DNA of 64,000 nt from NCBI GenBank assembly GCA_945873065.1, contig CAMCBN010000001.1, positions 62,001-126,000 on the forward strand, written 5' to 3'. The position numbers and the translations under genes were made by a program. Source of the DNA: an uncultured Candidatus Saccharibacteria bacterium. Its GTDB lineage: Bacteria; Patescibacteriota; Saccharimonadia; Saccharimonadales; Saccharimonadaceae. The notes beneath the pieces are model-generated. The model searched no databases and had not been told where the DNA came from. It was given only the letters and a program-made list of their open reading frames with translations. The first letter of the stretch is position 1. Every line of letters starts with the position of its first letter. Shown piece by piece: positions 24,937 to 34,159 of this stretch.

Positions 24937-27372
24937 TCAAAAGCGCGGTGCCACTTCTGTAGTCGTAGCAGTGGTAATCTGCAAATCACGTCCTTTATTG
25001 TAGCGCGAGCCCCACATGAACACATCTGCCCGCTGATTGAGCACCTCGGCTGGCTGTGCCAAAGCAGCTCCCTCGGCGCCAAAAGTACGGCGCAGCTGCA
25101 TCTGCCGCGCTATGATTGTCCCATTGATGACCAACTGCTCTTTGCAAGTGTTGATATTTAACCCGTCATAGTAGGCGCTACCCCGACGAATTTCATCGCA
25201 AGTAGAAATGACGCCATCGCGATTAGCCGCTGTGGGTTGAGCGATCAGCCAAGCGTTCACCTGCCTGACATTACCTTTGATAATAATATTCTTTGCTTTA
25301 ATCACTAGTTGTGGCAATTTCGTAGCATTATCTACTTCTGTAACACCGTAGAGTAAATCACCATCAATCGTCACATTACCACCCGCCTCGATCACTAATG
25401 TACTACTTCCTGGCAAAGTACCGTGTATAGTAGCATTGCCTGCCACCGTCCGGACAGTATTGCCACTATACGCCCCTACGTCGATCGTCGCACCCACCGC
25501 AGTACCACGACCAAAATTCGGTAAGGCCACACTACTAGGTGGCGCCCATCGCCCAGCCACCGTGCTAGTGTTAGCAAAAGCAAGATTGTTGCGGTATCGA
25601 TCAAAATCACCACTATAACCGTTTTTGCCTGACAATACCCCACCAGTCGCCGACACAATAGTCCCATTATTTTGCGGCGCCATCATACCATACTCGCCCC
25701 AACTACCATATACTGCGCCATCCTTAGTAGTCTTGAGGGTGACGATTTGCGCTGACCCATTTCCAGCCACCGTACCGATACCATTGCCAACACGTACATC
25801 ACCACCCCAGATTTGCACCCACGGCAACTTCGTCACTGTCACACAAGCTGGCGATGACACGCGGCGCTCATTGGCATCGGAATGTTTGTAATTGTAATCT
25901 TTGATAGCTACGATCCGGCAAATCATATCACCCACCTTGGCATCAGAAGCATTAATGTCTTTGGTGTCATTGAGCCGATTGTAGCTATCGAGATATTTGC
26001 GCGACTCGCGGAAAGTCGGGCTACCTGCACAATCGACCGACTTTTTGCTACGCAGCCAAGTGCAAGCCGTATCATTACCCGAATAACTAGCCAGCGCATA
26101 GGGATACCCAGCGGCAGCTCCCCTATTGAAAATACCACCTATGCTCGATAAGAAGTCCTGACGGTTTTGGCTCCGCACGATAAACTGATAAGCCACCGAT
26201 TCACTCTCGGCGCGATCTATATCTTGCGTACCACCAGTGTTGTGAATCACTTCCTCGATCCGATTTGGCATAATATTACCACCTTCGACAGTAGCCAGTT
26301 TTTTGCCATCAATTGTCACCGATGGATACAATTCAAAATCTGATCTCACTCTAGCACAAGCAAAATCACTATACCCCCAGCCCGTATCACCGGCCTTGGC
26401 TGGCGACCACGACACCTGTTGACATAACTGTTTACCGACATCGCTTGCCCGCACACGATAAGTCGTATAGCGAGAGTCATCTCCACCGGTCGGATATAAC
26501 CGATAAAGAATCCGTCCGGCTGGGCCACTACGTCCACTAGTTATTTTGTGCCAACGATTGTATTCAGCGTTACCAAAGCCTGTACCATTTTGCTGTAATT
26601 CAATCGGGTTGTTGGGGTTTGGACCATTATTTCGAACATCATGAGCCCAGTAAACCTGTTCACCAGGAAATGCTTGAACTGACTTTTGCATATTACTAGT
26701 GCGTCCTGTCCAGGTTTTGCCGACATAACTCTGTCCATTGATCGTCCACGGTGGTAGACGACGTTGTATAGTGACACTGACTTGGTTCACACCGCAAGCT
26801 GTTTGCCGGCTTGATATGAGCGTGCGGCCACCATCTCCCGACATACAGCTATATAGACCCACACTAAAAGTCCGCGACTGACCCATTGGTATATCGAATC
26901 CGCTAATGTCGAGCTGAGCTTTCACCTCGCCACCCTGACTACTGTACTGACCACGCCCACTCATATAACCACGATACATCGTGCTCGCTTGAACATTTTT
27001 GATGCGACTATTTGGATTGTAATACCAATTCATATTACGGTCGAGATGCATTGATGCAACCTCATACGGACCGGTCCTAGTGCCAGTATAGCCAGAACCG
27101 CGGATCACGATATCGACCAAATTCGATTGGTTATAATCGACTGTCAGGCCCACTTTGTAATAATTTGGTTCACCAGGCTGAGAAAACCACACCATCGCGC
27201 ACGGGCTGCCGATATCACCACACAAAGCTGGCAGCTGCTCCTCGATACTATTGTATGGTTGCGATCGAGCCGATACTGTTGCTGGCGATAATATTATCGC
27301 GATCACAGCCAAGCAGGCTACGCTAATGTATTTGTAGGGGTTACTAGCCATCAAACCCGTTATTAATTTCAT
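24937..27372 (-). CDS. Large secreted protein linked to the pilus operon
   Basis: The 811-residue protein has a signal peptide (hydrophobic segment about residues 15-34, likely cut after SA in ATVSA). The mature part has about a dozen cysteines, suggesting disulfides, and no recognised adhesin domain in the first 600 residues. From about 620 to 735 it turns into a repetitive region with alternating VTIDGDLLYGV, IIIKGNVRQVNAWLIA and VINGTIIARQMQL, resembling a polymer-forming right-handed beta-helix (bactofilin-like). No membrane anchor is seen at the C-terminus. It lies directly upstream of pilM. A pilus-associated or cell-surface role is inferred. TATAAT ends 7 bases before the ATG (leaderless). 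Confidence 0.7.
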   Translation of the reverse strand: MKLITGLMASNPYKYISVACLAVIAIILSPATVSARSQPYNSIEEQLPALCGDIGSPCAMVWFSQPGEPNYYKVGLTVDYNQSNLVDIVIRGSGYTGTRTGPYEVASMHLDRNMNWYYNPNSRIKNVQASTMYRGYMSGRGQYSSQGGEVKAQLDISGFDIPMGQSRTFSVGLYSCMSGDGGRTLISSRQTACGVNQVSVTIQRRLPPWTINGQSYVGKTWTGRTSNMQKSVQAFPGEQVYWAHDVRNNGPNPNNPIELQQNGTGFGNAEYNRWHKITSGRSGPAGRILYRLYPTGGDDSRYTTYRVRASDVGKQLCQQVSWSPAKAGDTGWGYSDFACARVRSDFELYPSVTIDGKKLATVEGGNIMPNRIEEVIHNTGGTQDIDRAESESVAYQFIVRSQNRQDFLSSIGGIFNRGAAAGYPYALASYSGNDTACTWLRSKKSVDCAGSPTFRESRKYLDSYNRLNDTKDINASDAKVGDMICRIVAIKDYNYKHSDANERRVSSPACVTVTKLPWVQIWGGDVRVGNGIGTVAGNGSAQIVTLKTTKDGAVYGSWGEYGMMAPQNNGTIVSATGGVLSGKNGYSGDFDRYRNNLAFANTSTVAGRWAPPSSVALPNFGRGTAVGATIDVGAYSGNTVRTVAGNATIHGTLPGSSTLVIEAGGNVTIDGDLLYGVTEVDNATKLPQLVIKAKNIIIKGNVRQVNAWLIAQPTAANRDGVISTCDEIRRGSAYYDGLNINTCKEQLVINGTIIARQMQLRRTFGAEGAALAQPAEVLNQRADVFMWGSRYNKGRDLQITTATTTEVAPRF

Positions 27373-27379
27373 GCTTATG

Positions 27380-27385
27380 ATTATA
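27380..27385 (-). promoter_or_regulatory. -10 element abutting the 811-aa gene
   Basis: A perfect TATAAT ends 7 bases before the ATG with no ribosome binding site between them; predicted leaderless start. Confidence 0.5.
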
Positions 27386-27497
27386 CCAAAATCTAATCTA
27401 TCTTCACAGCCTGATAGCCATTGCTGTTAGCTAAGTTATCACTTTAGGTTTCGGTGGTCGCTCAAGCTCAACTACACTAATTAACACATGGATGCTG

Positions 27498-27503
27498 TAT
27501 ACT
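27498..27503 (+). promoter_or_regulatory. -10 element abutting ychF
   Basis: TATACT ends 7 bases before the ychF ATG; no ribosome binding site fits in the gap. Confidence 0.5.
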
Positions 27504-27510
27504 GTTATGT

Positions 27511-28596
27511 ATGAGTTTATCCATCGGAATCGTCGGCCTGCCAAACGTCGGCAAGTCAACCACTTTCAACGCGCTAACTAATAACGATATTTTAGCGGCT
27601 AATTATCCATTCGCAACAATTGAGCCAAATACTGGCATCGTGCCGGTGCCTGATGAACGTCTACAAGTTCTCACCAATCTCTACCACGCCCAGAAAATCA
27701 TCCCCGCCACCGTCACCTTTGTCGATATTGCTGGGCTGGTGGCTGGCGCGTCCAAAGGCGAAGGTTTGGGCAATAAATTCCTGGCCAATATCCGCCAGTG
27801 CGATGCTATCGTCCATGTGGTGCGCGCCTTTGAGAATGACGATATCGTCCGCCACGATGAAGCGCCAATTGACCCGAAAAATGACATTGACATCATCAAC
27901 ACCGAGCTCATTCTGGCAGATATCCAAACAATTGAGCAGCGCCTACCTCGCGCACAAAAAGAGGCTAAGGCAAACCCAAAACTACGCGCTACCGCCGATT
28001 ATTTACAGCATTTATTGGCGCAGCTTCAATCAGGCACGCCGCTGTCCGCCTTGCCAGAACTGAACACTGAACTTATTCACGACCTGCATTTGCTCACCGC
28101 CAAGCCAGTGATTTACGCTTTCAATGTTGACGAGGCTGGGCTAACTGATGCCGATCTGCAGACCAAATTGACTGCCCTGGTCGCCCCAAGTAAAGCCCTC
28201 TTCTTGAGCGCTAAATTAGAGGAAGAACTAAAGGGCTTACCGCCAGAAGACGCTGCTGAACTGCTCGAAAGTTACGGCGTCAAAGAAACCGGCTTATTGC
28301 AGCTCATTCACGCCGCCTACGACACCCTCGGACTGCAAAGCTACCTGACTGCCGGCGAAAAAGAAGTCCGCGCCTGGACGATTCATCAAGGCTGGACTGC
28401 GCCGCAAGCCGCTGGCGTCATTCACTCAGATTTTGAACGCGGTTTTATCGCCGCTCAGGTGATCGACTACGACGACCTCATCAAAGCCGGCTCCGAGGCC
28501 AAAGCGCGCGAAGCTGGCAAAATCCGCACCGAAGGCAAAGCCTATGTCATGCAGCCAGGCGATGTGGTGGAATTTCGATTTAATGTAAGTAAGTGA
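27511..28596 (+). CDS. ychF: Ribosome-associated GTPase/ATPase YchF
   Basis: The 361-residue Obg-family protein has G1 GLPNVGKSTTFNALT near residue 8, the YchF-typical NYPFATIEPNTG, G3 FVDIAGLVAGASKGEGLGNKF, and a C-terminal TGS domain with RAWTIHQGWTAPQAAGVIH and EGKAYVMQPGDVVEFRFNV. In place of NKxD the segment YAFNVDE (NxxE) is present, as in other YchF proteins that prefer ATP. It binds ribosomes and influences stress responses. Its third-position GC and dense GCC/GGC/CTG use look different from the flanking pilus genes. A strong terminator follows. Confidence 0.97.
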   Translation: MSLSIGIVGLPNVGKSTTFNALTNNDILAANYPFATIEPNTGIVPVPDERLQVLTNLYHAQKIIPATVTFVDIAGLVAGASKGEGLGNKFLANIRQCDAIVHVVRAFENDDIVRHDEAPIDPKNDIDIINTELILADIQTIEQRLPRAQKEAKANPKLRATADYLQHLLAQLQSGTPLSALPELNTELIHDLHLLTAKPVIYAFNVDEAGLTDADLQTKLTALVAPSKALFLSAKLEEELKGLPPEDAAELLESYGVKETGLLQLIHAAYDTLGLQSYLTAGEKEVRAWTIHQGWTAPQAAGVIHSDFERGFIAAQVIDYDDLIKAGSEAKAREAGKIRTEGKAYVMQPGDVVEFRFNVSK

Positions 28597-28615
28597 TTCT
28601 AGCTAGGAAACATGA

Positions 28616-28646
28616 GCAAACTCGCCAGGGATAGTGGCGAGTTTTG
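28616..28646 (+). terminator. Terminator after ychF
   Basis: GCAAACTCGCCA and TGGCGAGTTTTGC pair over 12 positions around a short loop; the 3' arm contains a T-tract. Confidence 0.8.
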
Positions 28647-28704
28647 CATATACTATCACTACAATTCTTCTCAGAAGGTATAGCAAAGAGTACACTGGTA
28701 GTAT

Positions 28705-29337
28705 ATGTATCATTATATGCGGCGCATTGCCATACCGGTCATACTCGAGGTTGTTTTCATCGTCTCATGTTTTGTCCTGCCACGGCGCTTGTATGTTTAT
28801 AGTAATACAGCATTTTTCGTGGCGCTGCTTGGTTACATCATCGCGACAAAAAGTGTGAGTATGCACCAGTGGTGTCGTGCGCTCGCTGGTGGGTGGCATT
28901 TTTGGCGGCAGGTAGTAATCACGCTGGTTTGCGCAGCAGGAGCGTTTGGTGCGACGAGCGTGCTCGAGCAAGCCTTCCCTCACCTCACCACAGGTGCTAT
29001 TACGATGCCGGTCAAGACGGCAGGCGAATTGCTACTCTTCGCGCTCTCAACCATCATTCTCCCCGCCATTGTAGAGGAAACAATTTTTCGCAAGCAAATG
29101 ATCTGCTTAGCCAGTCGCACAGCGATCATCTGCACCACTTTGCTGAGTGCTATGTTGTTTGCAGCAGAGCACTTCGTCGCACCATGGGGTGTGCTGCTGG
29201 GCATGGTGTGGGCGCTGCCATTTAGCCTAGCATACATCACGACACGCAATATACATGTGCCAATGACGGCACATGCCATTGCGAGCATACTCATCAACGG
29301 GCCGACGGTGGTGATGGCGCTATTTGTTGTACTGTGA
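28705..29337 (+). CDS. CPBP-family intramembrane metalloprotease (CAAX-type)
   Basis: The 210-residue protein has several membrane helices and the family motifs EETIFR (EExxxR, residues 124-129), AEHF (helix with the second conserved His), and TAHAIAS near the end. Such type II CAAX prenyl endopeptidase-like proteins (Abi) process peptides or membrane proteins; in bacteria some confer bacteriocin self-immunity. There are no adjacent bacteriocin genes, so the substrate is unknown. TACACT lies 8 bases before the ATG, resembling the leaderless promoters elsewhere in the window. Confidence 0.85.
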   Translation: MYHYMRRIAIPVILEVVFIVSCFVLPRRLYVYSNTAFFVALLGYIIATKSVSMHQWCRALAGGWHFWRQVVITLVCAAGAFGATSVLEQAFPHLTTGAITMPVKTAGELLLFALSTIILPAIVEETIFRKQMICLASRTAIICTTLLSAMLFAAEHFVAPWGVLLGMVWALPFSLAYITTRNIHVPMTAHAIASILINGPTVVMALFVVL

Positions 29338-29662
29338 TGTGTGCTACTTGGATTTATATTTACTATATTATTCGCACTATCCTATTCTCTGCTTTTTTAG
29401 AATCTCGTATAAATAACTATCAAGTGCGGGCAGTATAAAAGGTCTTTATTTATTATATATAACGATTCATGCCGACAGGCGGTATATAAAGCCTAGATCG
29501 TATCCGTTCGAAACACTCACTTTCCTCACCGCTTCATTCGTTGGAGTGTGAAACTGGTTTTTCTCAGTCTAAGCGTGTGGCTGGAGGTAACCAGCTTTTA
29601 TATTGCTTTGCCAGAGAGAGTAGCAAGAGAAGCTGCCAACGATGCTTGCTCTCAATGAGACG
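29338..29662. other. Intergenic stretch, possible short RNA end
   Basis: No ORF is supported. A plus-strand hairpin GCTGG/CCAGC followed by TTTTAT at 29580-29601 could be a terminator for the CPBP mRNA or for a small transcript within this stretch. Nothing else is recognised. Confidence 0.4.
29580..29601 (+). terminator. Possible terminator
   Basis: GCTGG-AGGTAA-CCAGC followed by TTTTAT. Stem is short (5 bp), so the call is tentative. Confidence 0.4.
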
Positions 29663-30391
29663 TTAGCGCCTTGTGCTTTTTTGCAATCGGTAAAACCGCT
29701 CTTGGTTGCCATGCGCGCCCTTCACACTACTATCGGCCTTGTCGATGATCACACACTGGGTGCGCACCCACTGCTCAAAGTCGCGCAGGATGGCGCGGCG
29801 CACGCTGTCATTTTTGACGATGCCACCGCGCGTAAGCTGCGCTCGCTGCGCCTCAAACTGCGGCTTGACCATTGCGATAATGCTGGTGTGCGGACTGCTA
29901 ATGCGCACTAGGTGCGGCAAAATTTTGCGCAGGCTAATGAACGATACATCAATGACAATAATGTCTGGCGTGGTGGCAGGCACAAAATCGCGAATGTCGG
30001 TTTTTTCATGCAGCTCAACGCATGGGTGGTTTCGTAGTTTAGGGTGCATTTGGTTCGTACCTACATCGACTGCAAAAATTTTTTTGGCACCATGTTGCAA
30101 TGCATAGTCGGTGAAACCGCCCGTGCTACTGCCGACATCTAACACTATCGCTTGTTCAAAATTAATATTCAATTGTCGCGCTACACTGGCTAGTTTCAAG
30201 CCAGCTCGCGACACATACGATTCATTAGCCATAATTTTTATATGTGACACTTGGCTTACAAGTATGCCAGATTTTTGTGCGATAGACCCATCAACTTCTA
30301 CCATGTGCAAACGAATAAGATTCTCTGCCTGAGAGCGAGTCTCCACGAGTCCACGCTCGACCATCATTTTATCAAGACGATATTTTATCAT
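29663..30391 (-). CDS. tlyA: TlyA-family rRNA 2'-O-methyltransferase
   Basis: The 242-residue protein joins an N-terminal S4 RNA-binding domain (RLDKMMVERGLVETRSQAENLI) to an FtsJ/RrmJ methyltransferase domain with the SAM-binding VLDVGSSTGGFTDYAL near residue 85 and KPQFEAQRAQL carrying a catalytic Lys. TlyA enzymes methylate C1409 of 16S and/or C1920 of 23S rRNA and determine capreomycin sensitivity; they were once called hemolysins. Length fits the shorter type. TATAAT ends 6 bases before the ATG, with an extended TGA upstream, so the mRNA is probably leaderless. It is a single gene next to an AT-rich gap. Confidence 0.92.
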   Translation of the reverse strand: MIKYRLDKMMVERGLVETRSQAENLIRLHMVEVDGSIAQKSGILVSQVSHIKIMANESYVSRAGLKLASVARQLNINFEQAIVLDVGSSTGGFTDYALQHGAKKIFAVDVGTNQMHPKLRNHPCVELHEKTDIRDFVPATTPDIIVIDVSFISLRKILPHLVRISSPHTSIIAMVKPQFEAQRAQLTRGGIVKNDSVRRAILRDFEQWVRTQCVIIDKADSSVKGAHGNQERFYRLQKSTRR

Positions 30392-30397
30392 TTCATC

Positions 30398-30403
30398 ATT
30401 ATA
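30398..30403 (-). promoter_or_regulatory. -10 element abutting tlyA
   Basis: TGA-TATAAT (extended -10) ends 6 bases before the tlyA ATG. Confidence 0.5.
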
Positions 30404-31082
30404 TCACCCTTAACTTATGTGAATTTTCCAAATTTTATATCTTCAAACTTCGTACTAAAAATTTATACATAAGCATTATCGTATAAAACATTATTTTTAA
30501 AGTATTTATATAATTTATATTTCTCGCATATTTAATTTTCGTAGCTTTTAGCAAAATCAAATTTCAAATTATAATGACAGTTCGTCTCTTAATGAAACTG
30601 TCTTATTGTACACATTATGTGTTCAACCATAAGCTTTTTATATTAATATCACTTACTATACCAAAGTCATCTCATATTCTTATTATTCGATGTCATATTT
30701 ACACTATATTTAAAATAACTCTTGTGCTTTTTACATTACACCCTAAAGTTGTATTCATTTCATCATTGTTGTATATACATAGTTGCATTTTTACTAAAAT
30801 AACGTATAGCTGTCTATATAATAATTTGTTGTCAATCTTGATACGTTGTTTGTTTATCATCTATTTAATTATTGTTGCGCTGTCTACATCGATCAAACCA
30901 AGAATTTACGCTTTAATTTCGTTGTTAAATTATAGTTAGCCATTACCCCACACCTCATATGCCTTCTGATTTATAATCGATAAGCGTTTGTGTTGTATTA
31001 TCAACATTAGCTATTGCCGTATCGGCCAAACCATATCTTTAGCTATATTTGATGTTGTCTTATATACATCTTATAGCTTTGC
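30404..31082. other. AT-rich gap without convincing genes
   Basis: About 680 bases of strongly AT-rich sequence. The plus-strand ORF 30574-30939 is rich in Ile, Leu, Tyr, Ser and Thr as expected from translating random AT-rich DNA, and it lacks a ribosome binding site. No repeat array, tRNA or clear DnaA-box cluster was seen. Confidence 0.6.
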
Positions 31083-31113
31083 CAAAATAATACCGCACCT
31101 TGTGTAGTGCGGT
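31083..31113 (-). terminator. Terminator downstream of efp
   Basis: ACCGCAC and GTGCGGT form a perfect 7-bp stem; the minus strand continues ATTATTTT. Confidence 0.75.
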
Positions 31114-31163
31114 TACAAATATGCCCTTCTCAGGCCACCTAAGGCCCTCTGTGCGGCTTTATA

Positions 31164-31724
31164 CTACTTCTTGCGCTCTCTATACTCTCCGCTCGCAGTA
31201 TCGACTGAAATGACGTCTCCTGTCTTTATAAAGGCTGGCACTTTAACTACCAGGCCTGTCTCAAGCGTCGCATCCTTAAGCACGCTACTTGTCGTATCCC
31301 CCCTCACTACATCTTCCGTATACGTTACCTTCAAAAATAGATTTTTTGGCAACTCAACGTTAATAACACGGCCATTGAAGAACTGCAACCCTACGGGGTC
31401 CCCCTCTTTCAAGTAACCTTTAGACTCGTCCACCAAGTCGACAGGCAGCTCAAACTGGTCAAAACTCTCTGGATTCATGAAATAATAGGTCGCACCATCA
31501 TTGTATAGATATTGCACTGTTTGTGTTGTTACCTCTGCTGGCTCAATCTTATCTTGACCTTTGAAGGTTTTTGGCACAACACTACCATCAACCAAGTTCT
31601 TTAATCTAACATTAACAATAGAGCCGCCTCGGCCCATTACCTTTTGATTATATTCGACAACTCGATACGGTTTGCCATCGAGCTGAACAATAACACCTTT
31701 TTTCAGGTCAGTTGGTTGATACAT
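31164..31724 (-). CDS. efp: Elongation factor P with Arg32 at the tip
   Basis: EF-P binds between the P and E sites and rescues ribosomes stalled on polyproline. The 186-residue protein has the three beta-barrel domains: KOW-like N-terminal domain, central OB domain (TVQYLYNDGATYYFMN) and C-terminal OB domain (TGLVVKVPAFIKTGDVISVD). The loop that reaches the peptidyl transferase centre reads VMGRGGSIV, with Arg at position 32 instead of the usual Lys. Arg32 is the residue rhamnosylated by EarP in some proteobacteria; no earP is in this window. Good AAAAAAGGAG ribosome binding site. It follows the rpsF-ssb-rpsR cluster. Confidence 0.96.
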   Translation of the reverse strand: MYQPTDLKKGVIVQLDGKPYRVVEYNQKVMGRGGSIVNVRLKNLVDGSVVPKTFKGQDKIEPAEVTTQTVQYLYNDGATYYFMNPESFDQFELPVDLVDESKGYLKEGDPVGLQFFNGRVINVELPKNLFLKVTYTEDVVRGDTTSSVLKDATLETGLVVKVPAFIKTGDVISVDTASGEYRERKK

Positions 31725-31803
31725 ATGTGCTCCTTTTTTCTATCCCGTTTATTCGAGACATCCCCCAGCACGACAATGTACCACTGTTGTGCTGGAAAAA
31801 TCC

Positions 31804-32004
31804 CTAATCTTGCACGACGAATGGAAGCAGTGCCAAATGACGAGCACGTTTGATAGCTACTGCAAGTTGCCGTTGTTGTTTATCCGACAACCCTGTGCGA
31901 CTTCGCGGTTCAATCTGGCCATATGCATTGATGTATTTTTGTAATACTTTTGGGTCTTTGTAGTCAAAGTATACTGGCGTATCATTACGTGAACGTTTTG
32001 CCAT
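31804..32004 (-). CDS. rpsR: 30S ribosomal protein S18
   Basis: The 66-residue protein has the S18 core: [44 protein letters not shown] and HLALLPFV. It binds with S6 to the platform of the 30S subunit. It lies 23 bases after ssb in the conserved rpsF-ssb-rpsR order. rplI, which often follows, is absent here. Confidence 0.97.
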   Translation of the reverse strand: MAKRSRNDTPVYFDYKDPKVLQKYINAYGQIEPRSRTGLSDKQQRQLAVAIKRARHLALLPFVVQD

Positions 32005-32027
32005 ATATGTTCTCCTTTTATACGTTG

Positions 32028-32477
32028 TTAAAATGGTATTTCTGATAGATCAATCGGTTTATCATCGATATCTTCGATGGCTACACCCTGACTGCTACCA
32101 CTGTTATTTGCCGGTATAGTGTTCGGTGTTGTATTTTCTGCACGGCCACCACCAACAAATGTAAAATCTTCTACTGTTACTTCGACAACAGAACGTTTGT
32201 TACCGTCTTTGTCGTCGTAACTACGTTGATCGAGTCGCCCACTCACGAGGAGCGGACTGCCCTTTTTTACATACTGTGCGATCGTCTCGCCAGTTCGCCC
32301 CCACGCCACACAATTGATGAAGCTGGTCTGATCCTGGCTTTGACCATTTTGATTGCGCCATGTACGGCTGACTGCAAGGGTGAAATTCGCGACATTCTGA
32401 CCACTCGGTGTGGTTCTCATCTCAATATCACGCGTTAGATTACCCATCAGTATGACTTTACTAAAACCTCGGGCCAT
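32028..32477 (-). CDS. ssb: Single-stranded DNA-binding protein
   Basis: The 149-residue protein has an OB fold (residues 1-108) with [27 protein letters not shown] and [18 protein letters not shown], then a short Asn/Ser-rich linker and an acidic tail ending DLSEIPF, which resembles the DDDIPF partner-binding tip. It coats single-stranded DNA in replication and repair. It lies between rpsF and rpsR, the standard arrangement. Confidence 0.97.
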   Translation of the reverse strand: MARGFSKVILMGNLTRDIEMRTTPSGQNVANFTLAVSRTWRNQNGQSQDQTSFINCVAWGRTGETIAQYVKKGSPLLVSGRLDQRSYDDKDGNKRSVVEVTVEDFTFVGGGRAENTTPNTIPANNSGSSQGVAIEDIDDKPIDLSEIPF

Positions 32478-32516
32478 AGATCCCTCCTTTACGCATTACT
32501 TGCAAAAAACAAATGA

Positions 32517-32861
32517 CTACTCAGACTCTTCCTTATGGCCTTCACGAGCCTTAGCCTCTTCAAGTGCCTTGCGACCCTTCTCGTCGACAGACACCAATAG
32601 ATACCGGATAACTTCGTCTGATATATTGAGCGCATTGCTAATTTTGAGCGGAGCATCGGCTGGCAATGCTACGTCAAAATAGACATACACTGCAAAATCT
32701 TCGTTCTTGATGCGGTATTGTAGTTTTTTCTTGCCCCAATTCTCTTCTTGGGATATTGATCCACCACTTGTCGTGATCAGATCGCGTACTTTCGCGAGTG
32801 GCGTGTCTAGGTTGGCCTCAAAATCTGGCCGGACCAACACGGTTAGTTCGTATTGTTTCAT
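32517..32861 (-). CDS. rpsF: 30S ribosomal protein S6
   Basis: I moved the start 8 codons in from the ORF track to MKQYELTVLVRPDF, because AAAGGAGG lies 8 bases before that ATG. The protein of about 114 residues has the ferredoxin-like S6 fold with KLQYRIKNEDFAVYVYFD and VIRYLLVSVD, and a charged C-terminal tail. It pairs with S18 and heads the rpsF-ssb-rpsR operon. A TATAAT hexamer about 70 bases upstream could be its promoter. Confidence 0.95.
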   Translation of the reverse strand: MKQYELTVLVRPDFEANLDTPLAKVRDLITTSGGSISQEENWGKKKLQYRIKNEDFAVYVYFDVALPADAPLKISNALNISDEVIRYLLVSVDEKGRKALEEAKAREGHKEESE

Positions 32862-32924
32862 ATGTAAACCTCCTTTGGAATCCATATGGATGTTTATCCG
32901 AACGATAAACTTAGGTTAATAACC

Positions 32925-34159
32925 CACTTATTATACAGGAGTCGTGAAGTGAAATCCAGAACAGGCAGCAAACCGCTACATTGATCCGCTTATCTACAAA
33001 TCGCCTGCTCATATATAAGCCTATTTATACTTCGCATAAAATTTTTCCATCACCATATACGCTGAATGCAACACATATCAAAGAGTAGAGGCCAAGTATC
33101 GCAAAAATACATTCAATCGCTTGCATAGAACAAGTAACATGACATTTTTTATTTTACACAAAATGCACCCTTGTCTAACTTTTTCTAACCGACCCGATAA
33201 ATCAACCTTACATCATACTTCGTATGTATATGCTGTTACTATTTTTCGTCAGCTTTTACGATTTTATATTTAATTGCACCACAAAATATCTCCAATTGCT
33301 TTATCAAGCTCATTATAATAACCAACGCGCATCGCAAAACGAATTGAATCAACCTACCCTGATCACACATCAAAACCTCTTTGTGCTATCGTTTATCTAT
33401 ATGAGCCATTTGAACGAATATCATTCATATTCAAATTTCTCATCCTCATAATCTCATAAACGTCTCATCTATCCATCTATTAAATTGACACTTTTTATGA
33501 TAATCATTCACCTATTGACGATGCACCGCACGATGCATTTTCATCCTAAACGAAAAAATACATTTTTCGACGAGCCACAAGATTGTATTAATTATTTTTG
33601 TCCTTATCGGTATAAATTTTTCAACTTATTTAGATCGAGTGTCACAAATATCCAAATTATTTTGTCCAAAGTTTATGATATCTAAAACTCTACTATAGCC
33701 GCACCAATTTATTGAGTATCAAGCTTTAATATTTTTGATAATTATATCCACTCTAGTTATGGTCGTCTACACATTCATCATTTACAATCGCTAAGTACCT
33801 AATCCTTTTCTATCAAAAAAGGTGAATCATTTTTAATGAACGAAATCATCTTTTGTTCATAATTTAGTATCACTTTTTGCGGACAACTCACCTAGGGCTC
33901 TGCTTGCATAATACACACCCTACTTTGGGCCACGGCAATCTATCTTTAAATTAATGTTTTGACCGTGATCATAATTAATAATGAATATATAAAAAATTAA
34001 TTCATGATGGTGCTTATAAACTACAACAAGTATGCTTAGCTTTTTTGATCAAGTATTATATTTCCCAAACCACATCGTCAAAGTATTTTTATCTCTATCA
34101 AATAAAAATGACATGCTTTTGTGTGTATTACATGTCATTCAAAATTAATTTTTTTATTT
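32925..34159. other. Long AT-rich gap of about 1.2 kb
   Basis: The stretch between the rpsF promoter region and the orphan gene at 34160 is very AT-rich. ORFs at 33224-33451 and 33485-33685 lack ribosome binding sites and have the Phe/Tyr/Ile/Asn-rich make-up of random AT sequence. I saw no tRNA, no clear tandem repeats and no cluster of consensus DnaA boxes (only isolated near matches such as TTATCTACA near 32990). Confidence 0.6.

Noticed and set aside
30574-30939. Plus-strand ORF of 121 aa in the AT-rich gap
   Set aside because: Composition is that of random AT-rich DNA, no ribosome binding site, no domain.
33224-33685. Two ORFs of 75 and 66 aa in the long AT-rich gap
   Set aside because: No ribosome binding site, Phe/Tyr/Ile-rich composition, no family.
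32925-34159. Replication origin
   Set aside because: AT-rich and next to rpsF-ssb-rpsR, but no consensus DnaA-box cluster, no dnaA, and skew cannot be computed by eye.
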